Counted from the first letter of the stretch, positions 1 to 8,293 are shown. The stretch: 64,000 bases of DNA from Flavobacteriaceae bacterium (GCA_031277535.1 JAITMD010000005.1:1-64000), one strand, 5' to 3'. The notes: a model not told the origin generated them from the letters alone. A program made the numbers and translations.

Positions 1-18
1 TATTTTAAAGAGTTAAAA

Positions 19-58
19 AAAAATTTAAGCAGTGGTGTTTTTTACTGCTTAAATTTTT
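19..58. terminator. Perfect stem-loop, probable bidirectional terminator
   Basis: A 15-bp perfect inverted repeat (arms 19-33 and 44-58) encloses a 10-nt loop and is flanked by A and T runs on both sides. This is the form of a Rho-independent terminator working in either direction. It probably ends a gene lying left of the window. Confidence 0.7.
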
Positions 59-366
59 AGTTTTTTTCTCTTAAAAGACAAGACAAATATAAGAAAAAGA
101 AGTGTAAATTTACTTCAAATTGCAAGAAAAGATATAGGGAAAGAACAGTGATCATATATTTTTTAGTTTGTTACTTTCTACCAAAGTCATTGATATTGAA
201 TGTAAGGAAAAAGAAAGTGAAGTAACAATGGTTTTTATGGTCGATTGTAAAAGCATACTTATATAAAAATTTGATTTTAAGTAACACAATCACAACGTCA
301 GCTTCCTAAGTAAGGATTGGAAGCAGTGATAACTTTATCAAATTGGAATAAATCTAAATTTGCTAT
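59..366. other. Gene-free stretch upstream of the first lipoprotein
   Basis: About 300 bases of AT-rich sequence with no convincing reading frame on either strand. A TAnnTTTG-like box lies at 355-362, immediately before the ATG at 367, too close to give a normal leader. I see nothing else in it. Confidence 0.5.
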
Positions 367-954
367 ATGAAGTTAATAGCTATACGAAATATACTTTCTA
401 TTTTAATACCAATAACATTTGTTTCTTGTTCTGTTTTTCAAAACGGGATGACGAATCATAATGAACAGTATGTGCCTATAAAGCCACATTATAAGTTAAA
501 AGACAAACAAGAAATTTTTCCTATAATGCTTGATACTATTGGTGTTTATAAGATGACAGAGATGTACAATAATGGGGTTTTAGTATACCCTATTAGTAAT
601 TCAAGGGATGATCTAAATAATATCTATAATTATATAAGATTTTATAAAAATGGAAGATGTTTAATATTTACTATTCCAAGTAAGAATGATTTAGGAATGT
701 CTAATTTATTAAAAGAAAGTGATTTAAATCCTAATAATAAAAATTATAGTAAAAGTTATTATTATTCATCTAATGGTACAAAAATACAGATTGAGAGTTT
801 TGTATGTGGAGATGGCAAAGGACATTATGTGATTTTAGATTATATGCTTAGTGCTACAGGCGATACTTTACTAATGCAAGATAAATATGTAAAGATTATA
901 TATAAAAAAGAAACAATTCCTTTGCATTGGAAAAGTTATAAAGCAACCTGGTAA
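367..954 (+). CDS. Putative lipoprotein, divergent member of the island lipoprotein family
   Basis: 195 residues. An N-terminal hydrophobic segment ends in a lipobox (FVSC, Cys at residue 21), so the product is probably a lipoprotein. The middle and end (YIRFYKNGR, then IQIESFVCGDG, then a TGDTLLM segment) follow the same order as the four closer paralogues downstream (GIGFYPNG, KIEYFVCG, IKGDTI), so I read it as a distant member of that family. Function unknown. Just past the stop an out-of-frame run stays open to a TAA at 1013-1015 and reads plausibly (FVFERNEFILESYIIEK). One A fewer in the run near 931 would join it, so the C-terminus may have been altered by a frameshift. Confidence 0.7.
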   Translation: MKLIAIRNILSILIPITFVSCSVFQNGMTNHNEQYVPIKPHYKLKDKQEIFPIMLDTIGVYKMTEMYNNGVLVYPISNSRDDLNNIYNYIRFYKNGRCLIFTIPSKNDLGMSNLLKESDLNPNNKNYSKSYYYSSNGTKIQIESFVCGDGKGHYVILDYMLSATGDTLLMQDKYVKIIYKKETIPLHWKSYKATW

Positions 955-1041
955 AACTATTTTTGTATTTGAAAGAAATGAGTTTATATTAGAATCTTAT
1001 ATTATAGAAAAATAAGTATTGAACAATGAAAGAAAAGGCTA

Positions 1042-1440
1042 ATGATTATGAATAAAAAAAATGGTACAGTATTTATAATATTTTTTACTATGTACCTATT
1101 GTCAGATATTTATATTCCAGATATATTTTTGTATTTATTTGGAGGTGTTTTTGGTACTATAGCAAAGTGGATAGGTACTACTAAAATGTTTTTCTTTTTG
1201 TGGTTTATTGTGCTATTTGGTTTTGTTTGTCTACATTTTAAGGTACAGAATCATTTTTTTAAGATTACAATAATAATTTTGTTATGGGCACTATTGTATT
1301 TAGTGGATATGTTTTTCAATGAAATAGTTACATTAGAGTATTCAAATAGATTTTTAAGATATTCTTATATTGGATTATCTTCTTTTTTTAAAAGTATAGT
1401 TTTAACTTTTATTTATTATAAGGGAGTAAAGAGTAAATAA
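1042..1440 (+). CDS. Small integral membrane protein, unknown function
   Basis: 132 residues, very hydrophobic and rich in Phe and Ile, with about four predicted membrane spans (roughly 10-35, 45-65, 72-92 and 108-128). No family recognised. An internal ATG at 1048 is an equally good start. It lies in the AT-rich island after the first lipoprotein gene and on the same strand. Such short membrane proteins are common in immunity-type gene arrays, but nothing in the sequence proves that here. Confidence 0.55.
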   Translation: MIMNKKNGTVFIIFFTMYLLSDIYIPDIFLYLFGGVFGTIAKWIGTTKMFFFLWFIVLFGFVCLHFKVQNHFFKITIIILLWALLYLVDMFFNEIVTLEYSNRFLRYSYIGLSSFFKSIVLTFIYYKGVKSK

Positions 1441-1479
1441 GAAGCAATAATTAGGATATTAGGCATAGTAAAAACAGAA

Positions 1480-1619
1480 TCAAGAACCTCCACAAAGATG
1501 ACCACGTAATCCGTGTTTTAACGAAAAAGGAGATGTAACAGGCTTTCAGCACAGTTTGATCCCCTTCTTTATATGGATAGTTAAAATTGTAATGCTCTCT
1601 TCCTTTATCAGCTAATACT
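1480..1619 (-). pseudogene. Broken minus-strand coding remnant
   Basis: Read on the minus strand from 1619, one frame gives a coding-like stretch (ADKGREHYNFNYPYKEGDQT) up to about 1548. A frame change near 1541-1545 then gives a second sensible stretch (TSPFSLKHGLRGHLCGGS) ending in a TGA at 1480-1482. The segment is visibly richer in G+C than its surroundings. There is no start codon; the remnant begins directly after the stop of the 80-residue gene at 1621. I take it as the end of a larger gene left after deletion. Family not recognised. An effector or toxin C-terminus is one possibility. Confidence 0.45.
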
Positions 1620-1620
1620 G

Positions 1621-1863
1621 TTATTTTCTTCTAAGATAAAGTTGATTAAAATATTTTCCATTTTTAAAAAAACTACAATACAACTTTAGTCTGTCTTTTT
1701 TATCTATAATATTCAACTTGATTAATCGTTCAGTATCTATGATGCTTCTATATAAAATATAGATTCCCAATCCTATAACAAAAAAAATAGCGTTTTGTCT
1801 AAAAAAAAATAAAAGACATAACGGACTAATTAGCATAAAATAATAGATAAAGATATTTTTCAT
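1621..1863 (-). CDS. Small membrane protein, unknown function
   Basis: 80 residues with two hydrophobic spans (about 3-20 and 26-42) followed by a charged tail rich in Lys and Arg. It is the only intact minus-strand gene in the first 13 kb, and its stop directly abuts the broken remnant at 1480-1619, which suggests the two were once part of one transferred locus. No family recognised. The codon content looks like that of its neighbours. Confidence 0.45.
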   Translation of the reverse strand: MKNIFIYYFMLISPLCLLFFFRQNAIFFVIGLGIYILYRSIIDTERLIKLNIIDKKDRLKLYCSFFKNGKYFNQLYLRRK

Positions 1864-2168
1864 AAGTTTTTAAATTTTTACTTTTTCATGCACAACAACA
1901 GTGTGTTTTGATGAGTTATGTGTGTAATTAATATGATATTAAGCATTTGCTTCTTTCTTATTTTTTAATAAACATAATCCTACAATCATTACTCCTATTT
2001 GTGGTATAAAAGTGGTTTGTATGTGAAATTTCATTTCTTAAAAGCTAAAATAAAGTAAAATTAAATACGACACTTCTTTTTTTAGTTAAATATTAACGTA
2101 AATTTATTCGTGATATTTATAACTATAATGGATTAGTTTTCGACAACTGAAAATGGAACTATAGGAAA
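1864..2168. other. Intergenic stretch with a possible 31-residue fragment
   Basis: No full gene. On the minus strand an ATG at 2032-2034 opens a 31-codon frame ending at 1939, hydrophobic and ending in a Lys-rich tail. It looks like the end of a small membrane protein, but is too short to call. The plus strand shows nothing until the lipoprotein at 2169. Confidence 0.35.
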
Positions 2169-2660
2169 ATGAGAAATATTTTAATGATAACAAGCATTAT
2201 CATTATTTGTACCTCTTGTTTTATACATAAGGGACAAAGAATTGATGGGCAATGTCGGCCAAAAAATCCTAATTTCAAATTAGTTAAAACTTCATTTAAG
2301 GAAACGGATAAAATTGTTTTCAATAAAGCTTATTTGTCGAATCGAAAATCATTTGGAATAGGGTTCTATCCTAATGGACATTTACTACATTTTGTTGCTA
2401 AAGGCGAAAGCTTTCTAATAGATGAAGATGTTTCTCAAAGAAACTGGAATAATGCACAACATATTGGTTATTGGAGAGTGGAAGAGGAAAAAATAAAAAT
2501 AGAGTATTTTGTATGTGGAAATTTCGGTACATATATCGGAAGACAGGGAGAGATAAAGGGAGATACTATTTTTTTTGAGGAAAAATGTGGTTCAAACCCT
2601 TTCAAACAGGAAATATGTTATGATAAGTATATTCTATCTGATATGAGTTTTGATAAATAA
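2169..2660 (+). CDS. Putative lipoprotein, paralogue A of the tandem family
   Basis: 163 residues. Signal peptide with lipobox (ICTSC, Cys at residue 16). The mature part has a repeated family pattern: CRPKNPNFKLV, then ETDKIVFNK, GIGFYPNG, NWNNA, GYWR, KIEYFVCG, QGEIKGDTI and an ILSDMSF ending. The first 160 bases are almost identical to paralogue B (2794), while roughly the last 325 are almost identical to paralogue D (6170), with only about seven differences, so the gene is a mosaic. No enzyme motif is visible. Probably a surface or periplasmic lipoprotein; an immunity role is only a hypothesis based on tandem paralogy. Confidence 0.75.
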   Translation: MRNILMITSIIIICTSCFIHKGQRIDGQCRPKNPNFKLVKTSFKETDKIVFNKAYLSNRKSFGIGFYPNGHLLHFVAKGESFLIDEDVSQRNWNNAQHIGYWRVEEEKIKIEYFVCGNFGTYIGRQGEIKGDTIFFEEKCGSNPFKQEICYDKYILSDMSFDK

Positions 2661-2753
2661 AGCATTTATGAAGTATTCTACTATGATGTCAGCAACTCAA
2701 AAACTAAAATAGAATCTTTAATTTCTTAGGGAAGGAAAGCTTTGTGGTAGAAT
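2651..2753 (+). repeat. Duplicated spacer, copy 1
   Basis: The end of paralogue A and the following about 100 bases match the end of paralogue C and its spacer (5973-6082) with only a few changes. The shared block ends at the same point (GTGGTAGAAT) in both. It shows that a unit of gene end plus spacer was copied, not just the coding part. Confidence 0.7.
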
Positions 2754-2793
2754 CTATAACAATGAAAGATAATGTAAATTGAACCATATGAAA

Positions 2794-3279
2794 ATGAGAA
2801 ATATTTTAATAATAACAAGTATTATCTTTATTTGTAACTCTTGTTTTATACATAAAGGACAAAGAATTGATGGGCAATGTCGGCCAAAAAATCCTAATTT
2901 CAAATTAGTTAAAACTCCTTTTAAGGAAACGGATAAAATTGTTTTCAATAAGATATATACTTATAAGAATGTTTATAAAACAGGTATAGGTTTTTATCGT
3001 GATGGGCGTTTGATTTGTTTTAATGCTGAAGATGGTTTTATATTAGAAGAAAAAAACGTAAGGGATAAAAATTGGAATAATGCAATAGCTGTAGGATACT
3101 GGAGATTCAATGATGATAAAATAAGTATTGAATTTTTTGTTTGCCAAGATGGTGGTTGGTATAATAAAAAACAAGGAGAGATAAAAGGAGATACTATAGT
3201 TTTTTACAAGAACCTTTATGATTTTAGAGGAAAAGAAGTTAGAGAAGAGCGATACGTTTTGTCTGATATGCGTTTTTAA
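2794..3279 (+). CDS. Putative lipoprotein, paralogue B of the tandem family
   Basis: 161 residues from the ATG at 2794, chosen because it aligns with the start of paralogue A; in-frame ATGs at 2779 and 2788 are alternatives. Lipobox ICNSC. It shares the N-terminal half with A nearly base for base, then diverges, with a different central part (TYKNVYKTGIGFYRDG) and C-terminus (EERYVLSDMRF) that is closer to paralogue C. The family positions NWNNA, GYWR, the EFFVCQDGG segment and QGEIKGDTI are kept. Function unknown. Confidence 0.72.
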   Translation: MRNILIITSIIFICNSCFIHKGQRIDGQCRPKNPNFKLVKTPFKETDKIVFNKIYTYKNVYKTGIGFYRDGRLICFNAEDGFILEEKNVRDKNWNNAIAVGYWRFNDDKISIEFFVCQDGGWYNKKQGEIKGDTIVFYKNLYDFRGKEVREERYVLSDMRF

Positions 3280-3450
3280 AAGGAGATTCTCTAATATAAG
3301 TTTTTCGTAATGGAGAAGAATTACATTAAAGATAGCTCGCCTTTATGATAAGGCAATTAAAGAACAGAAAAAAATAATTAAGATTGCTAAATGAAAGATT
3401 TTGTTGCAGAAGTATAATAATTCATGTAATGTCTTGATGTAAAGTATACT

Positions 3451-4245
3451 ATGAAAAAAAGAGTTTTAATGTTTTCTATCTTATTCTTGATGGGAGGACA
3501 AATTTATTGTCAAGGAATAGGAAGGAATTTTGATTTTTCCTTATTAAAGAAGTACAAGAGTATTGATTTTATAGATATAAGTTATCCCAATGGTACGAGT
3601 ATTTATAATGATACTATTGATTTAGTTGAAAGAAACGAAGAGCAAGAATCTAATATAGTTAATATAAAACTGTCGGATAAGATTAAATTAGAACATTTAT
3701 GTAATGATTTTTATTCTTCTAATCCTCGTTCTTTTAAAACAGAATATTTAAAATGCTATAACGATTCTATAAGTATAGATAACCTATTTAGTAGAATAGT
3801 CAATGAAAAGAAAAGGAGGAAGCATTTTCGTGTATTGTTTAATAGAATGATTTACCAATTTAGTTTTAATGAAAAACAATACATTTTAATAGGGGCAAGC
3901 GATAGACAGTTTTTTAGAAATATTGATCGCAATTACTGGGTCTTGTTAGAAGTTAGTCAAGAGAGAATTGAAAACCACTATGTGTTTTCAGATGGTTATA
4001 GCTTTGATGCTACTTGTTTTGGTGATTTTAATAATGATGGAAGTTTAGATTATTTGAATTGGAATTTCAATCAAAACCATATAGCATTTTATACATTGCA
4101 TAAGAGGAAATTTATAGTTAATGAAAATAAATTTTTATATGTTTCTCCAAATGCTGAGGAAAAAGATAGCTTGGAAAGAGGTATTTATACGATTTATAGT
4201 GATTTAGATATTAAAAAGAGTAAATGGTTCTATGTCTTAGAGTAA
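3451..4245 (+). CDS. Putative exported protein with one FG-GAP/EF-hand-like motif
   Basis: 264 residues with an N-terminal signal peptide (about residues 1-20, ending YCQG) and no lipobox. Near residues 189-201 it has a DFNNDGSLD stretch, the Asp-Asn-Asp-Gly loop common in calcium-binding VCBS/FG-GAP repeats, here present only once. The rest is not recognised. It sits between lipoprotein paralogues on the same strand, with about 170 bases before it and 200 after, so it probably has its own promoter. Confidence 0.6.
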   Translation: MKKRVLMFSILFLMGGQIYCQGIGRNFDFSLLKKYKSIDFIDISYPNGTSIYNDTIDLVERNEEQESNIVNIKLSDKIKLEHLCNDFYSSNPRSFKTEYLKCYNDSISIDNLFSRIVNEKKRRKHFRVLFNRMIYQFSFNEKQYILIGASDRQFFRNIDRNYWVLLEVSQERIENHYVFSDGYSFDATCFGDFNNDGSLDYLNWNFNQNHIAFYTLHKRKFIVNENKFLYVSPNAEEKDSLERGIYTIYSDLDIKKSKWFYVLE

Positions 4246-4447
4246 TGTATAGGTGGATTCTTAAGTATTAGATAACGATATTATCGAATCTTTATTCTGA
4301 GGATTTTTTCATGTGGTAACTAATTCTATTGCTTGAGCATCAAATAGTCAAATAGCGATATCGCTTCATATGAATTGACTATAGATAATCAGTTTACGGG
4401 TAAATTTTTTAAATTATTTAAGACTATAGTAAGAAACTTATACAATT

Positions 4448-4885
4448 ATGAATAAAGTATTTTTCTACATTTTTATATCACTTTTTTTTAGTTGCACTAA
4501 AACGGAGACAGATATTAGTAAAGTAAAAGAGTCTGTGTATATACCTTCAACCTATAAATTAATTGATTTGAGAAAATCAAAAGATTTTTTAACAGATGGC
4601 TCGTCTGAAATAATAATAGTTTTTGAAATTGTCGATAAAGAGTATGATAAATTTATAGAAAGGAATAAACTAATTAAGTTCAAAAAATCATATCGATGGG
4701 CTGATTACTATACTGAAGATTTTAATTTTTATCCATATAATATAAAAGAGGAACTAAAGTTGTCTAAGTGTAAGGATTTGGATAAGTTTTATTATAATCA
4801 TTGGAGAGATAGTAAGGCAAGCATTGAATGTTTTTTTGATTCAAATATTGGATTAGTGGTTGTTAATTATGAATATCAGAAATAA
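4448..4885 (+). CDS. Putative lipoprotein, unknown function
   Basis: 145 residues. Short signal peptide with lipobox (FFSC, Cys at about residue 16). The mature domain is charged and rich in Tyr, Lys and Asp, with no motif I recognise. It is not obviously part of the A-D family. It belongs to the same plus-strand island of short exported proteins. Confidence 0.55.
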   Translation: MNKVFFYIFISLFFSCTKTETDISKVKESVYIPSTYKLIDLRKSKDFLTDGSSEIIIVFEIVDKEYDKFIERNKLIKFKKSYRWADYYTEDFNFYPYNIKEELKLSKCKDLDKFYYNHWRDSKASIECFFDSNIGLVVVNYEYQK

Positions 4886-4949
4886 GTATACTATCCATTC
4901 ATAGTAATGATAATATTTTAAATAAGATACTTCGTTTTAAATAGATTTT

Positions 4950-5456
4950 ATGAAAGTAGTAATTAGAGTTATAAAAATTCTCATCAGTCTTTTAGTTGTT
5001 TTCTTTCTTCTTAATTTTATATATTCTTTGGTTATGGTGGGAAGTCATCCTTATGCAGAACAATATATTTTAAATGTTTCTGAGGATGAAGCTATAAACG
5101 AAATAGAAAAATTAAAAAGAAGAGAGCTTTCATTAAAAGTACCAATAGACGACTCTTCATTTGGAGAATTAAGTGATGGTAAGAGTGAAAATTTTTATTA
5201 TACATACTTTTTTTTGAAAGATAAAAAATCAGTAGTGTTGTGTTATGTGAAGCGTATAAATGAAACTACCACTACCTTTGCTTTAATATCTGTTGGAGAT
5301 GGGCCAAATTTTTTGAATAGTAGAACTATTAATGCAAGAAAATATTTTTTATTGAGAGATTTAAGTGAAGAAGATAATAGAAAGTTTAAACAAGATTTAG
5401 AAGAACAAGTTTTAGATAAGTTGGGGATTAAATGGAAAAAGAATAAATGGTGGTAA
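4950..5456 (+). CDS. Membrane-anchored protein, unknown function
   Basis: 168 residues. One N-terminal transmembrane segment (about residues 7-29) with no signal-peptidase site visible, then a soluble domain of about 135 residues ending in a Trp/Lys-rich tail. No family recognised. Its stop lies only three bases before the ATG of paralogue C at 5460, so the two are probably co-transcribed and perhaps act together at the envelope. Confidence 0.55.
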   Translation: MKVVIRVIKILISLLVVFFLLNFIYSLVMVGSHPYAEQYILNVSEDEAINEIEKLKRRELSLKVPIDDSSFGELSDGKSENFYYTYFFLKDKKSVVLCYVKRINETTTTFALISVGDGPNFLNSRTINARKYFLLRDLSEEDNRKFKQDLEEQVLDKLGIKWKKNKWW

Positions 5457-5459
5457 TCA

Positions 5460-5984
5460 ATGAAGAAGTATTTAGTTTTAATAATATTAATAGTTTTCAT
5501 TGTATCCTGTTCCCAAAAAGGAATTTGGAAAAATGGTATGTATAGAACTAAAAAGAATGATTATTCATTAAATAAAGTACCTTTTTGTTTTTCTGACAAG
5601 GTGGTTTTTAATAAAATGTACTTAAGTCATGTTGAGAAAGTTTCAAATCATCCAGACTCTAATGTTCTAACAAATATGGTTTCTGGGATAGGTTTTTACT
5701 CAGATGGACGATTTGTAATCAATGGATATAATTATGAAAATCGATTTGCCGAAAATGAAAGTAAAAATATATGGAAGTCAGCTCAAGAGGTTGGTTGTTA
5801 CAGAATAAAAAATAATAGAATACAAATAGAATTTCTTAGTTCTCAGGATTCCGGAAGATATATAAGATGGGAAGGTGAAATTAAAGGTGATACATTAGTT
5901 TTTTATAAGACAATATATCATCCAATAAGGAAGGAAATTAGAGAAGAACAATATATTCTATCTGATATGAGTTTTGATGAATAA
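5460..5984 (+). CDS. Putative lipoprotein, paralogue C of the tandem family
   Basis: 174 residues; lipobox IVSC. It keeps the family order (DKVVFNKMYLS, GIGFYSDG, the GEIKGDT element, EEQYILSDMSFDE) but has an insertion of about 20 residues before GIGFY and a different N-terminus (CSQKGIWKNGM). That N-terminal style recurs in the lipoprotein at 7311 (CSQKALWNKG), whose remainder is unrelated. The 3' end and downstream spacer are shared with paralogue A. Function unknown. Confidence 0.7.
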   Translation: MKKYLVLIILIVFIVSCSQKGIWKNGMYRTKKNDYSLNKVPFCFSDKVVFNKMYLSHVEKVSNHPDSNVLTNMVSGIGFYSDGRFVINGYNYENRFAENESKNIWKSAQEVGCYRIKNNRIQIEFLSSQDSGRYIRWEGEIKGDTLVFYKTIYHPIRKEIREEQYILSDMSFDE

Positions 5985-6082
5985 AGCATTTATGAAGGAG
6001 ATTCTACTATGATATCAGCAACTTAAAAGCTAAAATATAATCTTTAATTTCTTAGGGAAGGAAAGCTTTGTGGTAGAATTTA
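5973..6082 (+). repeat. Duplicated spacer, copy 2
   Basis: Matches the spacer downstream of paralogue A (2651-2753) with a handful of substitutions and small indels. The match stops at about 6080, just where the remnant of a further paralogue begins. Confidence 0.7.
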
Positions 6083-6084
6083 TT

Positions 6085-6165
6085 CAAAAGATTGAATTCT
6101 TAAGAATGCTCCTGATGATGGTAGATATATTTATAATAATCAAGGAAATATTAATACAACTATAG
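6085..6165 (+). pseudogene. Remnant of a fifth family member
   Basis: Downstream of the copied spacer one frame reads FIQKIEFL and, after a frame change, the next reads NAPDDGRYIYNNQGNIN. These match the conserved IQIEFL and QDSGRYI-EGEI parts of paralogue C. There is no start, and the frame is broken. It ends a few bases before paralogue D. Best read as a deleted copy trapped between C and D. Confidence 0.55.
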
Positions 6166-6169
6166 GAAA

Positions 6170-6658
6170 ATGAAAAATATACTATCAGTAATAAGTATTA
6201 TTATTCTATGTACTTCTTGTTTTGTACATAAAGGGGAGTGGATAGGAGATGGATGCCGTCCAAAAAATCCTAATTTCAAATTAGTTAATACTTCATTTAA
6301 GGAAACTAATAAATTAGTATTTAATAAAGTTTATTTGTCGAATCGAAAATCATTTGGAATAGGGTTCTATCCTAATGGACATTTACTACATTTTGTTGCT
6401 AAAGGTGAAAGCTTTCTAATAGATGAAGATGTTTCTCAAAGAAACTGGAATAATGCACAACATATTGGTTATTGGAGAGTGGAAGAGGAAAAAATAAAAA
6501 TAGAGTATTTTGTATGTGGAAATTCCGGTACTTATATTGGAAGACAGGGAGAGATAAAAGGGGATACTATTTTTTTTGAGGAAAAATGTGGTTCAAACCC
6601 TTTCAAACAGGAAATATGTTATGATAAGTATATTCTATCTGATATGAGTTTTAAGTAG
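6170..6658 (+). CDS. Putative lipoprotein, paralogue D of the tandem family
   Basis: 162 residues; lipobox LCTSC. From about base 6335 to the end it is nearly identical to paralogue A, including the synonymous positions; before that it is clearly diverged (HKGEWIGDGCRPKNPNF against HKGQRIDGQCRPKNPNF). It ends ILSDMSFK. The sharp change of similarity inside the gene indicates gene conversion or unequal crossing-over with A. Function unknown, probably the same general role as A-C. Confidence 0.75.
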   Translation: MKNILSVISIIILCTSCFVHKGEWIGDGCRPKNPNFKLVNTSFKETNKLVFNKVYLSNRKSFGIGFYPNGHLLHFVAKGESFLIDEDVSQRNWNNAQHIGYWRVEEEKIKIEYFVCGNSGTYIGRQGEIKGDTIFFEEKCGSNPFKQEICYDKYILSDMSFK

Positions 6659-6693
6659 TTTTTAAAGACATCAAATAGTCAAAAAGGTGTGAT

Positions 6694-7197
6694 ATGATTA
6701 AAAAGTTTTTTTTCATTTTAACTATTCTTGTAGGATACTTTTTTTATAGACCAGTCGTAATCCAATTCAATGATTTTAAATCTCCTACTAATTTTACTTT
6801 TAAACCTAATCAAGTAATTGATTTAAATGATATTTTAAGTTTAGAGGAGCAGAAAGATGTTACGATTTATATTGCTTTAAATGATGAAGAGAGAACGTAT
6901 TTTAATATGCAAGTTCCCAAATGGAAAGTCTTGAAAACAAAAAAGATAGATCTAATTAAGGAACTGTTTAGTTGTAAATTCAGGTATACAGGTGGAGATG
7001 TATCAACAGTACAGAGTAAGCTTTATATTTATTCTGGAAGTAAATTAGTTTTTGAAAGTGAAATTTCTTTAGAAGAACATCATTTAGGCCTTCAAAATAG
7101 TTATACAGGTTGGGCATCTTGTGTAAATGATAAGGATTTGTTGAAAATTATTGCGCAATTTGATAGATATAATTTGCCAATATTAGTGATTCAATAG
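6694..7197 (+). CDS. Membrane-anchored protein, unknown function
   Basis: 167 residues. One N-terminal hydrophobic segment (about residues 3-22) acting as an anchor or uncleaved signal, then a domain of about 140 residues without recognised motifs. It has two Cys (in LFSCKF and WASCVN) that could form a disulfide outside the cytoplasm. It follows paralogue D by 35 bases and may share its transcript. Confidence 0.55.
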   Translation: MIKKFFFILTILVGYFFYRPVVIQFNDFKSPTNFTFKPNQVIDLNDILSLEEQKDVTIYIALNDEERTYFNMQVPKWKVLKTKKIDLIKELFSCKFRYTGGDVSTVQSKLYIYSGSKLVFESEISLEEHHLGLQNSYTGWASCVNDKDLLKIIAQFDRYNLPILVIQ

Positions 7198-7310
7198 GTT
7201 TAATTGTAGATAAACAGTAAAAGGACATTAAGAATACTTATGTTTAGTAGTATAAATGGTTATAGCTTATTTCTTTTATAATCATAAGAATAATTAAAAT
7301 AGGGATGATA

Positions 7311-7919
7311 ATGAGGAAATGTTTAGTTTTCATAGTTGTGCTGATTTCTGTTTTAGCTTGCTCTCAAAAAGCACTCTGGAATAAGGGAATTGATGAAGTA
7401 AAAAATAATAATGATTCAATAACTGAAAGAAATAAGAAAGAATATAAACTTCTTGAAAAATTGAGATGTCTTAATGTATCTAATGATGCGTTTGAATTAT
7501 ATGACTATAGTTCAATTAGTCCTTACTTTGAAGGGTTTACACAAACTAATTCTATAGATTCAGTAATTTTTAAAAAAATAAGAATAGATAAGAACATTGA
7601 CTTTTACACTTATAAGTATGTGCCAACAGACTATACAAAGAATAATAAGGAATTTTTCCAAATCAAGGGAAAAAGTATTCTTCTTACAAGTATAATCTAT
7701 AATCAAAAAGTAGATTTGAAGTATCAGAATCCATATTTTAATATACAAGAAGTATATTCTTTTAGAAATAAGAAATCCTCTGCTCTACATAGAGTTATTA
7801 TAGTAGCAAATAATAGAACATTCTATAGAAATAAATCGGTCAATAGCTTATTTATTATAGACTATAATGATAATGATGTTAATATAAATTTAGTTTACGA
7901 TATCGGAGATGAGAAATAA
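7311..7919 (+). CDS. Putative lipoprotein, unknown function
   Basis: 202 residues from the ATG at 7311 (an in-frame ATG two codons upstream, at 7305, is also possible). Lipobox LACS with the same beginning as paralogue C (CSQK, Trp, Asn, Lys, Gly), after which the sequence differs completely and is rich in Asn, Tyr and Ser. It may have acquired a C-terminal domain by recombination after the shared signal peptide. No function recognised. Confidence 0.6.
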   Translation: MRKCLVFIVVLISVLACSQKALWNKGIDEVKNNNDSITERNKKEYKLLEKLRCLNVSNDAFELYDYSSISPYFEGFTQTNSIDSVIFKKIRIDKNIDFYTYKYVPTDYTKNNKEFFQIKGKSILLTSIIYNQKVDLKYQNPYFNIQEVYSFRNKKSSALHRVIIVANNRTFYRNKSVNSLFIIDYNDNDVNINLVYDIGDEK

Positions 7920-8105
7920 TAATAGTTATAATACTCAACTTTAAGTGAGAACCTTTTACTAAGCAACCACAGGAAATTTAGAGCAGAGTTTTGATGTTGC
8001 ATAAGCAGATAATAAATTACGTTCTTTTTTTCATTAAATAATAGAGATTAATGCAAAAAAAAAGTATATTTATTCTAATAATCAGTAGTTTATGAAGGAT
8101 GTGTA

Positions 8106-8293
8106 ATGTTTAAAAAGAAATGTATTGTATTAATTGCTTTTTTTTATTTATCATAGGGTTAAATGTGGGAGCCTATATTGCTATTAGAGATTCTAATGCC
8201 ACAGTTAGTCTTATTGTCTTACTTCTGTTTATCTTACTTGTTTACGGTATTCTTCAAAAGTCAATTGCAAAACAGTTTATTAAACGTAAATAG
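8106..8293 (+). pseudogene. Small membrane protein split by a frameshift in a run of eight T
   Basis: The ATG at 8106 reads MFKKKCIVLIAFF and hits a stop at 8154-8156. With one more T in the T8 run at 8138-8145 the frame continues through a well-formed hydrophobic protein of about 62 residues with two membrane spans and a basic end (KSIAKQFIKRK), stopping at 8291-8293. A GAAGGA-like ribosome site precedes the ATG. The frame is therefore off by one in a homopolymer: a pseudogene, a phase-variable switch or a sequencing error. Confidence 0.55.
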
